A DNA stretch of 5,612 nt. Source: Acinetobacter sp. Its GTDB lineage: Bacteria; Pseudomonadota; Gammaproteobacteria; Pseudomonadales; Moraxellaceae. Under the pieces are notes generated by a model that did no database searches, was not told the origin of the DNA, and was given only the letters and a program-made list of their open reading frames with translations. This document shows, piece by piece, positions 1-5,612 of the stretch (positions are counted from its first letter, which is position 1; each line of letters begins with the position of its first letter). A program made the translations under genes and the position numbers. The DNA lies in the NCBI GenBank assembly GCA_030152675.1, contig JASLIY010000334.1:1-5612 (forward strand), read 5' to 3'.

Positions 1-164
1 GTCAGAATATGGAGGCCTTTCGTAAAATCTCAGGCGAGGTGCTGTGGCAATTACCAGGTGTTAAAGAAACCCGGAGTTATCCAGTCATGGAAGTACTCAA
101 AGAGTCAGGCCCTATCGAACTAAAAACCAAGCTGATGAGTCTTAAAAATAAAGTCAAAGGCTAG
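1..164 (+). CDS. Lrp/AsnC-family transcriptional regulator, C-terminal end (partial)
   Basis: This is the 3' end of a gene that starts left of the window. The reading frame begins at base 3 and gives 53 residues before the TAG at 162-164. The segment LWQLPGVKETRSYPVMEVLK (residues 14-33 of the visible part) has the form of the last beta-strand region of the Lrp/AsnC ligand-binding (RAM) domain, where 'lpGV..t.t..vm..vK' is typical. The basic tail after it (KTKLMSLKNKVKG) is normal for the family. The N-terminal helix-turn-helix lies outside the window. Such proteins bind DNA as dimers to octamers and respond to amino acids. The gene converges on putP, and Lrp-like regulators next to proline-uptake or proline-degradation genes often control them, so a PutR-like role is an inference. 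Family assignment is fairly sure; the ligand is not visible. Confidence 0.72.
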   Translation, partial: QNMEAFRKISGEVLWQLPGVKETRSYPVMEVLKESGPIELKTKLMSLKNKVKG

Positions 165-193
165 GCGGGATTGACCCTGTCATCTCAGGCATT

Positions 194-232
194 AAAAAAA
201 CAGGGGATCAGTGATGATCTCCCTGTTTTTTT
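194..232. terminator. Bidirectional intrinsic terminator between the Lrp-like gene and putP
   Basis: The left arm at 194-210 (aaaaaaacaggggatca) pairs with the right arm at 215-232 (tgatctccctgttttttt), with one bulged base and a 4-base loop (gtga). The A7 run before the stem and the T7 run after it make it work in both directions, ending the plus-strand regulator transcript 30 bases after its stop and the minus-strand putP transcript 46 bases after its stop. This fits the convergent arrangement of the two genes. Confidence 0.9.
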
Positions 233-277
233 AGTCGTGTTTAAACGGTCACGTTCAAGCTAAAGCAAAATAACCAC

Positions 278-1774
278 TCAGTTTTTATGGTTTTGATAGG
301 CCTGATCTGCTTGATCAAAGCGTTCTAGTGTGGCTTGAGCAGGTTTTTGATCCAATAGGCTGACGATCACGATGCTGATCATCGACAAGATAAAGCCGGG
401 GATAATCTCATAAACCCCGAGATCACCCATGACATTTTTCCATAAAATCACGGTGATGGCACCGACGATCATACCCGCCAAAGCACCATTTAGGGTCATA
501 CGACGCCAGAACAAGGACAGCAACACCAGTGGGCCAAATGCCGCGCCAAAGCCCGCCCATGCATAGGCAACCAAGCCCAATACTTTGCTATCGGGTTGAA
601 TCGCCAAGACGATCGCCAACAGTGCAATTGCCAGCACCATGCTACGCCCAACCCAGACCAATTCCTGTTGTGAGGCATTTTTGCGGAAAAAGGCTTTGTA
701 AATGTCTTCGGTCAGCGTGGTTGAGCAGACCAGTAATTGACAGCTCAAGGTACTCATGACCGCAGCCAAAATTGCCGCCAAGATAATCCCAGCAACCCAA
801 GGGTTAAAGAGGATTTTGCTGAACTCCATAAAGATGGTTTCAGGGTTGGCAAATACGGCGCCGCCGAGTTCTGGGTGCTGCTGGAAAAATGCGATTCCGA
901 TAAAACCTGTCGCTACGGCACCGGTCAAACATAAAATCATCCAAGTCATGCCGATACGGCGTGCAGCCGGAATGGTCTTGATCGAATCCGCCGCCATAAA
1001 GCGCACCAAAATATGCGGTTGACCAAAATAGCCGAGTCCCCAAGCCAGTGATGACCAAATCGCCACCGTACTGACATTTGAAAACATGGCTGTTGCATGT
1101 GGACGGGCGCTTTCCAACAAAGCGGCGAATTGTAGTTGGTGGTCATCGATCGCCAAGTAAGCCATCACAGGGGTCAGGAGCAAGGCAAAGATCATCAAAC
1201 CGGCTTGAAAGGTATCCGTCCAACTGATCGCCAAGAAACCGCCGATACAGACGTAGCTGATGGTGGCAATGGCGCTGATCCAGAGCGCCGTGGTGTAATT
1301 GAGTCCCAAGATACTTTCAAACAAGCGAGCACCGGCCACCATACCAGAGGCGCAGTAGACCGCAAAGAACACCAAGATCACCAAGGCTGAGACGATGCGC
1401 AAGACGCGTTTTTGATCACTAAAGCGACTACTAAAATAATCTGGCAAGGTCAGGGCGTTGTTTTGGATTTCGGTGTGGATGCGCAGACGGCCTGCCACCA
1501 GATACCAGTTCAGCCAAGCGCCAATAACCAGACCGATTGCAATCCATGCTTCGGACAGGCCTGACAAATAAATTGCGCCGGGCAGTCCCATCAGCAACCA
1601 ACCACTCATATCTGAAGCACCTGCGGACAGGGCGGTGACCACACTGCCGAGACTTCGACCCCCTAAAATATAATCGGAAAAGTTATTGGTGGCTTTGTAA
1701 GCATAGAGCCCGATGCCGAGCATGACCAAAATGTATAAAACAAAAGTAATTAAAGTGGGATTAAAATGCGGCAT
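278..1774 (-). CDS. putP: Sodium/proline symporter PutP
   Basis: This is an inner-membrane Na+-coupled proline importer of the solute:sodium symporter family (LeuT fold, usually 13 membrane helices). The protein is 498 residues, against 502 in E. coli PutP. It aligns with remembered E. coli PutP without gaps near the start: YILGGRSLG (35-43) and SAGASDMSGWLLMGLPGA (50-67) put Arg40, Asp55 and Ser57, known Na+/proline-site residues, at identical numbers. The second Na+-site motif, AAVMSTLSCQLL (337-348), holds Ser341/Thr342, equivalent to E. coli Ser340/Thr341. TEDIYK (355-360) follows as in the family. The ATG at 1772-1774 is chosen because it has AGGA 7 bases upstream and restores the family numbering; the frame stays open to a TTG at 1825, which would add 17 unusual residues. 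It is likely its own transcription unit, with a terminator at 194-232. Proline serves as nutrient or osmoprotectant; which role dominates here cannot be read. Confidence 0.96.
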   Translation of the reverse strand: MPHFNPTLITFVLYILVMLGIGLYAYKATNNFSDYILGGRSLGSVVTALSAGASDMSGWLLMGLPGAIYLSGLSEAWIAIGLVIGAWLNWYLVAGRLRIHTEIQNNALTLPDYFSSRFSDQKRVLRIVSALVILVFFAVYCASGMVAGARLFESILGLNYTTALWISAIATISYVCIGGFLAISWTDTFQAGLMIFALLLTPVMAYLAIDDHQLQFAALLESARPHATAMFSNVSTVAIWSSLAWGLGYFGQPHILVRFMAADSIKTIPAARRIGMTWMILCLTGAVATGFIGIAFFQQHPELGGAVFANPETIFMEFSKILFNPWVAGIILAAILAAVMSTLSCQLLVCSTTLTEDIYKAFFRKNASQQELVWVGRSMVLAIALLAIVLAIQPDSKVLGLVAYAWAGFGAAFGPLVLLSLFWRRMTLNGALAGMIVGAITVILWKNVMGDLGVYEIIPGFILSMISIVIVSLLDQKPAQATLERFDQADQAYQNHKN

Positions 1775-1781
1775 GTACACG

Positions 1782-1785
1782 TCCT
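1782..1785 (-). promoter_or_regulatory. putP: Ribosome binding site deciding the putP start
   Basis: On the minus strand AGGA lies 7 bases before the ATG at 1774. The in-frame TTG at 1825 has no comparable purine-rich site at the right distance. This supports the 498-residue start. Confidence 0.75.
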
Positions 1786-1913
1786 GTTGTTGTGTATTTG
1801 AATAAATCTTCCAAGCACTATTCAAAATTCTTGTTGAAGCGCAGATTCAAGCACACATTTAAAATTACGTTCTGTAACATTTATGCGCGGTTTGTAGACG
1901 AACTATGTAGCTG

Positions 1914-1944
1914 ATTGTAATTTTAGATACAAATGGCGAATCAA
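1914..1944 (-). promoter_or_regulatory. putP: Candidate putP promoter
   Basis: On the minus strand TTGATT (1939-1944) and TACAAT (1914-1919) resemble -35 and -10 boxes, but their spacing of 19 bases is longer than ideal. Transcription would start near 1907 and leave an untranslated leader of about 130 bases before the 1774 start. No other pair in the leader was clearly better. The call is tentative, and activator-dependent use would be consistent with the imperfect spacing. Confidence 0.35.
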
Positions 1945-2010
1945 TACTACTTTTTATAAAGTAAGCAAAGCCTTGTGGGATATGGAGGTACCATCAGCGG
2001 AAAGAGGGTT

Positions 2011-2040
2011 TTTGCATACTTTTTTAAAAAAGTATGCAAA
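2011..2040. repeat. Perfect 30-bp palindrome
   Basis: The 15-base arm tttgcatactttttt (2011-2025) is followed directly by its exact reverse complement (2026-2040), with no spacer. The T6/A6 core is flanked by GCATAC/GTATGC. With no loop and no T-run outside the stem it is not a normal terminator. It could extrude as a cruciform, serve as a dimeric protein-binding site, or be part of a repeat element. It lies about 237 bases upstream of the putP start. Confidence 0.85.
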
Positions 2041-2071
2041 CAAACTCACTCATAGTGGATGAAGAATGCTA

Positions 2072-2136
2072 AGACTTGCCGTAGCGGCATTCAATGCCGC
2101 GCATTGAGCCAATATTTATATTTACTCGGCAGGTCT
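2072..2136. repeat. Nested hairpin with alternative pairings
   Basis: The outer arms agacttgccg (2072-2081) and cggcaggtct (2127-2136) pair over 10 positions with one G-T. Inside, gcggcat (2084-2090) can pair with atgccgc (2094-2100), or tcaatgc (2091-2097) can pair with gcattga (2101-2107). These two inner stems share bases and exclude each other. The pairings are seen directly in the sequence; any switching or RNA function is inference. Confidence 0.55.
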
Positions 2137-2190
2137 TTCCGCCTAGATCTAATGTGAGGAATGTTTTCTCCTTAAGATGATAGGGGGCTT

Positions 2191-2228
2191 AAAACACGCA
2201 AGCCATGCGAGATGGCATGGCTTGCGTG
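2191..2228 (-). terminator. Intrinsic terminator of ilvA
   Basis: A perfect 14-bp stem, cacgcaagccatgc (2195-2208) with gcatggcttgcgtg (2215-2228), closes a 6-base loop. On the minus strand it is followed by TTTT (2191-2194). It begins 34 bases after the ilvA stop codon. The T-run is short, but the stem is long and GC-rich. It separates ilvA from putP, so the two same-strand genes are probably not co-transcribed. Confidence 0.82.
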
Positions 2229-2262
2229 GATGGAGGATTTGAATTTGAGTTGATGTTTCAAC

Positions 2263-3801
2263 TTATCTTAAGAATCTTAAATAGCCTAAGTTAGATGAGA
2301 TTTCTTCATAAGGATAGGTGATACTTTCGAGTGTCTCGACTAAGCCATCTGGATTTTGCTTGGCATCACTGGCCTCTAAACCCACCAAAACACGACCTTC
2401 TGCTGCGCCGTGGTTACGATAGTGGAATAGGGTGATGTTGTGCGTTGGGCCTAGACGTTCAAGGAATGTCAGTAATGCGCCCGGACGCTCTGGGAATTCA
2501 ACTCTAAACATACGTTCATTTTCGATGTTGGCATGACCACCGATCAGGTAGCGAATATGCAGCTTGGCCACTTCGTCATCGGAGAGATCATCCACATCGT
2601 ATTTGGCATGTAGTCGATCATAAATTTCATGACGTTCTTTCTCACCAGCTTTGAGGCTGATGCCGACAAAGACTTGTGCCGAACTCGAAGCTGAAGCACG
2701 GTAGTTAAATTCAGTGATATTACGACCTTGTAAGGTACGACAGAAATCTAAGAATGCACCTTTGGCCTCAGGAATGGTCACGGCAAAGATCGCTTCACGA
2801 CGCTCACCCAGTTCAGTTCGCTCTGCGATATAACGCAAGCGATCGAAGTTCATGTTGGCACCGCAGATGATTGAGACGATATTTTTATCTTTTAAAGCAT
2901 GCTGTTCGGTATATTTCTTAATCCCAGCCAGTGCCATCGCACCTGAAGGTTCAACGATACTGCGGTTTTCATCAAAGGTGTCTTTGATTGCGGCACAGAT
3001 TTCATCGGTATTGACCAAGACCACATCGCGCTCAACGATGGGGCCAGACTGATCCGATTTTTGCATTTGAATCACTTCAAACGGTTTCTCACCAATTTGT
3101 GCCACCGCGGTACCATCAGCAAATAATCCCACGCTTGGCAAGGTCACGCGTGCATTTTGTTCAAAGGCTGCTTTGAGACAAGCAGACTCATCATATTCAA
3201 CTGGAATCACTTTGACGTGTGGCGCGACATCACCAAGATAGGCGGCAACACCGGCGATTAAACCACCACCGCCCACGGCAACGAAGACATAGTCGACATC
3301 ACGCCATTGACGTAAGATTTCGGTGGCAATGGTGCCTTGTCCAGCCATGACCAATTCATCGTCATACGGTGGAATAAAGGTCAGACCTTGTGCTTCGGCG
3401 GCTTGGATGGCGAATTTGTTGGCAGCATCAAAGCTGTCACCGTGCAAGACCACTTCGCCACCTAAGCGTTTGACGGCTTGGATTTTAATTTCTGGCGTGG
3501 TCTTTGGCATCACAATAATCGCGCGAATACCGAGTTTTTTACCGGATAATGCAACACCTTGTGCATGGTTGCCCGCAGAAGCTGTGATCACGCCACGTTC
3601 GAGTTGAGATTTAGGAAGTTGACTAATCCGGTTATAGGCGCCGCGAAGCTTAAAAGAGAATACTGCTTGTAAGTCTTCACGTTTAAAACGAATGTTGTTA
3701 TTAAGTCGTTCACTAATTCGTGGCGCTGCTTCGAGTGGAGTTTCGATGGCAACGTCATAGACCGTTGCTTGTAATATTTGTCGAACCAAACGAGACAGCA
3801 T
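2263..3801 (-). CDS. ilvA: Threonine ammonia-lyase (threonine deaminase), biosynthetic
   Basis: This cytoplasmic PLP enzyme converts L-threonine to 2-oxobutanoate and ammonia, the first committed step of isoleucine synthesis. The protein has 512 residues (E. coli IlvA 514), so it is the long allosteric form and not the short catabolic one. The catalytic domain covers about 1-325. The Schiff-base lysine is Lys51 in SFKLRGAYN (49-57), the substrate/PLP loop is SAGNHAQG (75-82) and the phosphate-binding loop is GGGGLIAG (177-184). Two ACT-like regulatory domains follow at about 335-410 (start REAIFAVTIPEAKGAF) and 430-510 (start RMFRVEFPERPGALL), the usual place for feedback control by isoleucine and valine. 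The ATG at 3801 has GGA 8 bases upstream. It is divergent from rpiA, a neighbourhood also known in Pseudomonas aeruginosa (ilvA1-rpiA, from memory). Nothing is missing or broken. Confidence 0.97.
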   Translation of the reverse strand: MLSRLVRQILQATVYDVAIETPLEAAPRISERLNNNIRFKREDLQAVFSFKLRGAYNRISQLPKSQLERGVITASAGNHAQGVALSGKKLGIRAIIVMPKTTPEIKIQAVKRLGGEVVLHGDSFDAANKFAIQAAEAQGLTFIPPYDDELVMAGQGTIATEILRQWRDVDYVFVAVGGGGLIAGVAAYLGDVAPHVKVIPVEYDESACLKAAFEQNARVTLPSVGLFADGTAVAQIGEKPFEVIQMQKSDQSGPIVERDVVLVNTDEICAAIKDTFDENRSIVEPSGAMALAGIKKYTEQHALKDKNIVSIICGANMNFDRLRYIAERTELGERREAIFAVTIPEAKGAFLDFCRTLQGRNITEFNYRASASSSAQVFVGISLKAGEKERHEIYDRLHAKYDVDDLSDDEVAKLHIRYLIGGHANIENERMFRVEFPERPGALLTFLERLGPTHNITLFHYRNHGAAEGRVLVGLEASDAKQNPDGLVETLESITYPYEEISSNLGYLRFLR

Positions 3802-3837
3802 GTTAATTTTCCATCTAACAGTTTAAAATAAGCGGCT

Positions 3838-3865
3838 ATTGTAACAAACCCTTGCACTTTGTCGC
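3838..3865 (-). promoter_or_regulatory. ilvA: Promoter of ilvA
   Basis: On the minus strand, a -10 box TACAAT (3838-3843) is preceded by TG plus one base (TGTTACAAT, an extended -10). A -35-like GCGACA (3860-3865) sits 16 bases upstream of it. Transcription would start near 3830 and give a leader of about 30 bases, too short for a leader-peptide attenuator. Control is therefore more likely by enzyme feedback or by a protein binding the 117-base divergent region. Confidence 0.65.
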
Positions 3866-3918
3866 CTTAAATTTATGCGAAAAACTGCAAATTAGATCAA
3901 ATTGAAATGAGTGAAGTC

Positions 3919-4590
3919 ATGAGCCTATATGCAACCCAAGATGAGAAAAAACAAGCAGCTGCAGCAGCCGCTTTGAAACATTTACCCAAAGGGGGCATCT
4001 TGGGCGTTGGAACAGGAAGTACCGTAAACTTTCTGATCGAGTTGTTGCCTGAGTTACAACTTGAAGCGGCTGTGGCCAGTTCGGAAGCAACGGCTGAGCG
4101 CCTGAAAAAACTGGGAATTGAAGTGGTCGACATGAATCACGTCGGCGGTCTAGATGCCTATGTTGACGGAGCAGATGAAATTGATCGTCACATGCACATG
4201 ATCAAAGGTGGCGGTGCTGCTTTGACCCGTGAAAAAATCGTGGCTTCAATCGCCAAGAAATTTGTTTGCATCGTCGATGATTCGAAATGGGTCGATCAAT
4301 TGGGACGTGAGTTTCCATTACCTGTTGAGGTGATTCCGATGGCGCGCTCTGCGGTTGCTCGTAAATTGGTAGCGCTTGGTGGTGATCCTGTTTATCGTGA
4401 GGGGGTACGTACCGACAACGGTAACGTGATTCTTGATGTATATAACCTCAATATCCTCAATGCACTCGAACTGGAAAAAACCATCAACAATATTCCAGGT
4501 GTGGTGACCAATGGTATTTTTGCACTGAACAAAGCAAATATCGCAATCGTGGCAACCGCACAAGGGATTGAGGAGCGTACTGCTGTTTAA
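3919..4590 (+). CDS. rpiA: Ribose-5-phosphate isomerase A
   Basis: This cytoplasmic enzyme interconverts ribose 5-phosphate and ribulose 5-phosphate in the non-oxidative pentose phosphate pathway. The protein has 223 residues (E. coli RpiA 219). The phosphate-binding loop [10 protein letters not shown] is at 29-38. The active-site motifs are DGADEID (83-89, Asp83 and Asp86) and [11 protein letters not shown] (96-106, Lys96 and catalytic base Glu105), each two positions on from E. coli Asp81, Asp84, Lys94 and Glu103. KWVDQLG (124-130) and VTNGIFAL (196-203) are also as in the family. The ATG at 3919 is preferred because it has GAG 7 bases upstream and gives the [12 protein letters not shown] start I recall from Acinetobacter. 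An in-frame ATG at 3907 would add four residues (MSEV) but lacks a ribosome site. A run of six alanines (13-18) is mildly unusual. It is divergent from ilvA, and the next gene follows after 20 bases. Confidence 0.96.
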   Translation: MSLYATQDEKKQAAAAAALKHLPKGGILGVGTGSTVNFLIELLPELQLEAAVASSEATAERLKKLGIEVVDMNHVGGLDAYVDGADEIDRHMHMIKGGGAALTREKIVASIAKKFVCIVDDSKWVDQLGREFPLPVEVIPMARSAVARKLVALGGDPVYREGVRTDNGNVILDVYNLNILNALELEKTINNIPGVVTNGIFALNKANIAIVATAQGIEERTAV

Positions 4591-4610
4591 CCCTCGTGGT
4601 AAAAGGCCAG

Positions 4611-5294
4611 ATGAAGCTCAACGATCTTCCTGAAATTAAAATCCTTCGACATGCGCAAGCCAAACGTCTGCGCTTGCGTGTCGAGCCAAGCGGCATTCGT
4701 TTGACGGTGCCGCTTTGTTGTTCACAAAAGCAAATACAAGCTTTTATCGACCAATCGACTGACTGGTTATGGGAGACTTGGCAACAACAGCAGCAAAAGT
4801 TGGCAGCCAAGCAGCGTGATTTTCCGCAGCAATTGCGACTATTTAATCTCGATCAGACCATCGCGATCACCATCCAAACACAACGCCAGAACTTTTATTT
4901 TGATCCCCAGCGTTTAGAACTCTGTCTGAGCGATCGAGCATCAAGAGCTTATCTGAAGGCCTTTGTGATTGATTATGCCAAGCAGCATTTACCTGATTAT
5001 CTCGCGCAGGTCAGTCAACAATGTGCGCTGCACTTTCAGCATTGCAATATTCGACAGCCCAAAACCCGTTGGGGCAGTTGCAGTAGTCGGCATGACATTA
5101 TGCTGAATGCGGCTTTGGTTCTCTATCCCGCAGCTGTGGTGCGTTATGTCTGCGTTCATGAATTGGCACATACGCAACACTTTGATCATAGTGCTCGATT
5201 TTGGGCATTGGTTCAGCAGCACGATATCGACTTTCAGCAGCATCGAAAACTTCTCAAAACAACAGCACTGCCTGATTGGTGGAGTATAGATTGA
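4611..5294 (+). CDS. YgjP/DUF45-type M48-like zinc metallopeptidase
   Basis: The product is a putative soluble zinc-dependent hydrolase whose substrate is unknown. The zinc motif is VHELAHTQHFDHSARFW (182-198): His183 and His187 as ligands, Glu184 as catalytic base, and His193 as probable third ligand. The family hallmark TRWGSCSS (152-159) and the LNAALVLYPAAVVRYV stretch (165-180) precede it. The N-terminal part, LRHAQAKRLRLRVEPSGIRLTVP (12-34), is the beta-rich start typical of DUF45 proteins. A glutamine-rich segment lies at 58-74 (WQQQQQKLAAKQRDFPQ). No signal peptide or membrane helix is seen. The ATG at 4611 (227 residues) is preferred: AAAAGG lies 4 bases upstream, while an in-frame GTG at 4596 has no ribosome site. 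The 20-base gap after rpiA, with no terminator between, suggests co-transcription, though no functional link is evident. The UTP pyrophosphatase name sometimes attached to YgjP should not be carried over without evidence. Confidence 0.9.
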   Translation: MKLNDLPEIKILRHAQAKRLRLRVEPSGIRLTVPLCCSQKQIQAFIDQSTDWLWETWQQQQQKLAAKQRDFPQQLRLFNLDQTIAITIQTQRQNFYFDPQRLELCLSDRASRAYLKAFVIDYAKQHLPDYLAQVSQQCALHFQHCNIRQPKTRWGSCSSRHDIMLNAALVLYPAAVVRYVCVHELAHTQHFDHSARFWALVQQHDIDFQQHRKLLKTTALPDWWSID

Positions 5295-5312
5295 TCGTCT
5301 ATCCGATGTCGC

Positions 5313-5332
5313 AGGACACGTTTTTATGTCCT
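5313..5332 (+). terminator. Possible weak terminator after the rpiA-peptidase unit
   Basis: AGGACA (5313-5318) and TGTCCT (5327-5332) form a 6-bp stem around the 8-base loop cgttttta, 18 bases after the stop codon. The T-run is in the loop and not after the stem; only cttatt follows. Its position suits a terminator, but its form is poor. Confidence 0.3.
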
Positions 5333-5512
5333 CTTATTCATTATATGGATAAAAAAACGGTAAATTTCATGTTTTAAATATAATAGACCTACCAATTAAA
5401 GCATATAGAATAAAAAATAAACTAAATTTAAATATTTGATTATTAATAATAATTAATAAAACTTGATCTTTCGGTTTACCATTAGTTAAAAAATCTTTAC
5501 AAATAGTAAAAT
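5333..5512. other. Very AT-rich gene-free spacer
   Basis: No open frame of gene size with a plausible start is visible on either strand. Over 5391-5460 only 7 of 70 bases are G or C, far below the flanking genes. A perfect -10 hexamer TATAAT (5379-5384) occurs but has no matching -35 on the plus strand. Such DNA in gammaproteobacteria can bind H-NS-like proteins or mark the upstream region of an acquired gene; both are inference. Confidence 0.6.
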
Positions 5513-5534
5513 AAGTGTGATTAGAATCACTTTT
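5513..5534. promoter_or_regulatory. CRP/Vfr-like binding site
   Basis: TGTGA (5516-5520), six bases (ttagaa) and TCACT (5527-5531) match the CRP consensus TGTGA-N6-TCACA at 9 of 10 core positions. Over 22 bases 16 match the long E. coli consensus, including the outer AA and TTT. Acinetobacter carries a Vfr/Crp-type protein. The site lies 222-237 bases after the peptidase stop, so it probably serves a plus-strand gene beyond 5612. A weak promoter, TTGAAC (5540-5545) and TATGGT (5564-5569) with an 18-base spacer, follows. Because six T residues follow the GTGATT/AATCAC arms, the same bases could also act as a small terminator, although the loop of 2 bases is too tight for a strong one. Confidence 0.5.
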
Positions 5535-5612
5535 TTAACTTGAACAGCCTGATGGTTGGTATGTATGGTTATCACCTATGTATGATCAAAAGATAAAATC
5601 CTATCTGTATGT

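Larger units (their letters stand above)
1997..2142. repeat. Structured non-coding stretch bounded by a 9-bp inverted repeat
   Basis: GCGGAAAGA at 1997-2005 recurs as its reverse complement TCTTTCCGC at 2134-2142, enclosing 146 bases. Inside are a 30-bp perfect palindrome (2011-2040) and a GC-rich nested hairpin (2072-2136). All three forward and reverse frames are broken by stops, so it is not a gene. The arrangement resembles a small non-autonomous mobile element or dispersed intergenic repeat, but no target-site duplication is evident at the ends and copy number cannot be known from one window. It might instead be regulatory or a non-coding RNA. The inverted repeat could partly be chance. 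Confidence 0.35.

Noticed and set aside
1136..1390. Open frame antisense to putP, and similar antisense frames within ilvA, rpiA and the peptidase gene
   Set aside because: They lie wholly within well-identified genes, show no recognisable domains, and their composition is a by-product of the opposite coding strand.
1775..1825. In-frame extension of putP to a TTG at 1825 (17 extra residues)
   Set aside because: The start codon is rare, no ribosome site is placed for it, and the ATG at 1774 has AGGA and matches E. coli PutP residue numbering exactly.
3802..3837. Leader-peptide attenuator for ilvA
   Set aside because: The predicted leader is only about 30 bases, with no isoleucine-rich small frame and no terminator hairpin.
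3852..3876. rpiA promoter from TTGCAC and TATGCG
   Set aside because: Each box matches the consensus at only about half its positions, and it overlaps the better-supported divergent ilvA promoter. The rpiA promoter remains unidentified.
3907..3918. ATG at 3907 as rpiA start
   Set aside because: There is no purine-rich site upstream. The ATG at 3919 has one and gives the family-typical N-terminus. The difference is four residues, so this is not certain.
4596..4610. GTG at 4596 as start of the peptidase gene
   Set aside because: No ribosome site lies within range; the ATG at 4611 has AAAAGG just upstream.
5379..5384. Perfect TATAAT as a promoter
   Set aside because: No -35-like sequence lies 16-18 bases upstream, and such hexamers are expected by chance in DNA this AT-rich.
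5578..5612. ATG-initiated frame running off the right edge (MYDQKIKSYLY...)
   Set aside because: It is only 11 complete codons, has no ribosome site, and shows no recognisable sequence. A gene start here cannot be supported or excluded.

Overview
The window looks like a chromosomal segment of an Acinetobacter species or a close relative in the Moraxellaceae. This rests on the style of the four complete proteins and on the gene order putP, ilvA, rpiA, M48/YgjP-type peptidase gene, as I remember it from this group; no database search was possible. All intact genes are housekeeping or metabolic genes. I see no tRNA, rRNA, CRISPR array, intact insertion sequence, phage gene or defence system, and no convincing new multi-gene system.

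Layout: (1) 1-164 (+) is the last 53 codons of a Lrp/AsnC-family regulator, cut by the window edge. (2) 194-232 is a strong bidirectional terminator between this gene and the convergent putP. (3) 278-1774 (-) is putP, the sodium/proline symporter. (4) 1775-2262 is a 488-base gap. It holds the putP leader and a candidate promoter, a highly structured stretch (1997-2142, with a 30-bp perfect palindrome and competing hairpins) and the ilvA terminator. (5) 2263-3801 (-) is ilvA, the biosynthetic threonine deaminase. (6) 3802-3918 is a divergent intergenic region with a good ilvA promoter. (7) 3919-4590 (+) is rpiA, ribose-5-phosphate isomerase A. (8) 4611-5294 (+) is a YgjP/DUF45-type zinc metallopeptidase gene, 20 bases after rpiA and probably co-transcribed with it. 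(9) 5295-5612 is a gene-poor, very AT-rich tail with a CRP/Vfr-like palindrome, probably the control region of a gene beyond the right edge.

The genes do not form one pathway. PutP imports proline, and the flanking Lrp-like protein is plausibly the proline-responsive regulator of put genes (inference from position and family). IlvA starts isoleucine synthesis from threonine. RpiA works in the pentose phosphate pathway. The peptidase-like protein has no assigned substrate. The two stretches most worth following up are non-coding: the structured putP-ilvA spacer and the CRP-like site at the right end.
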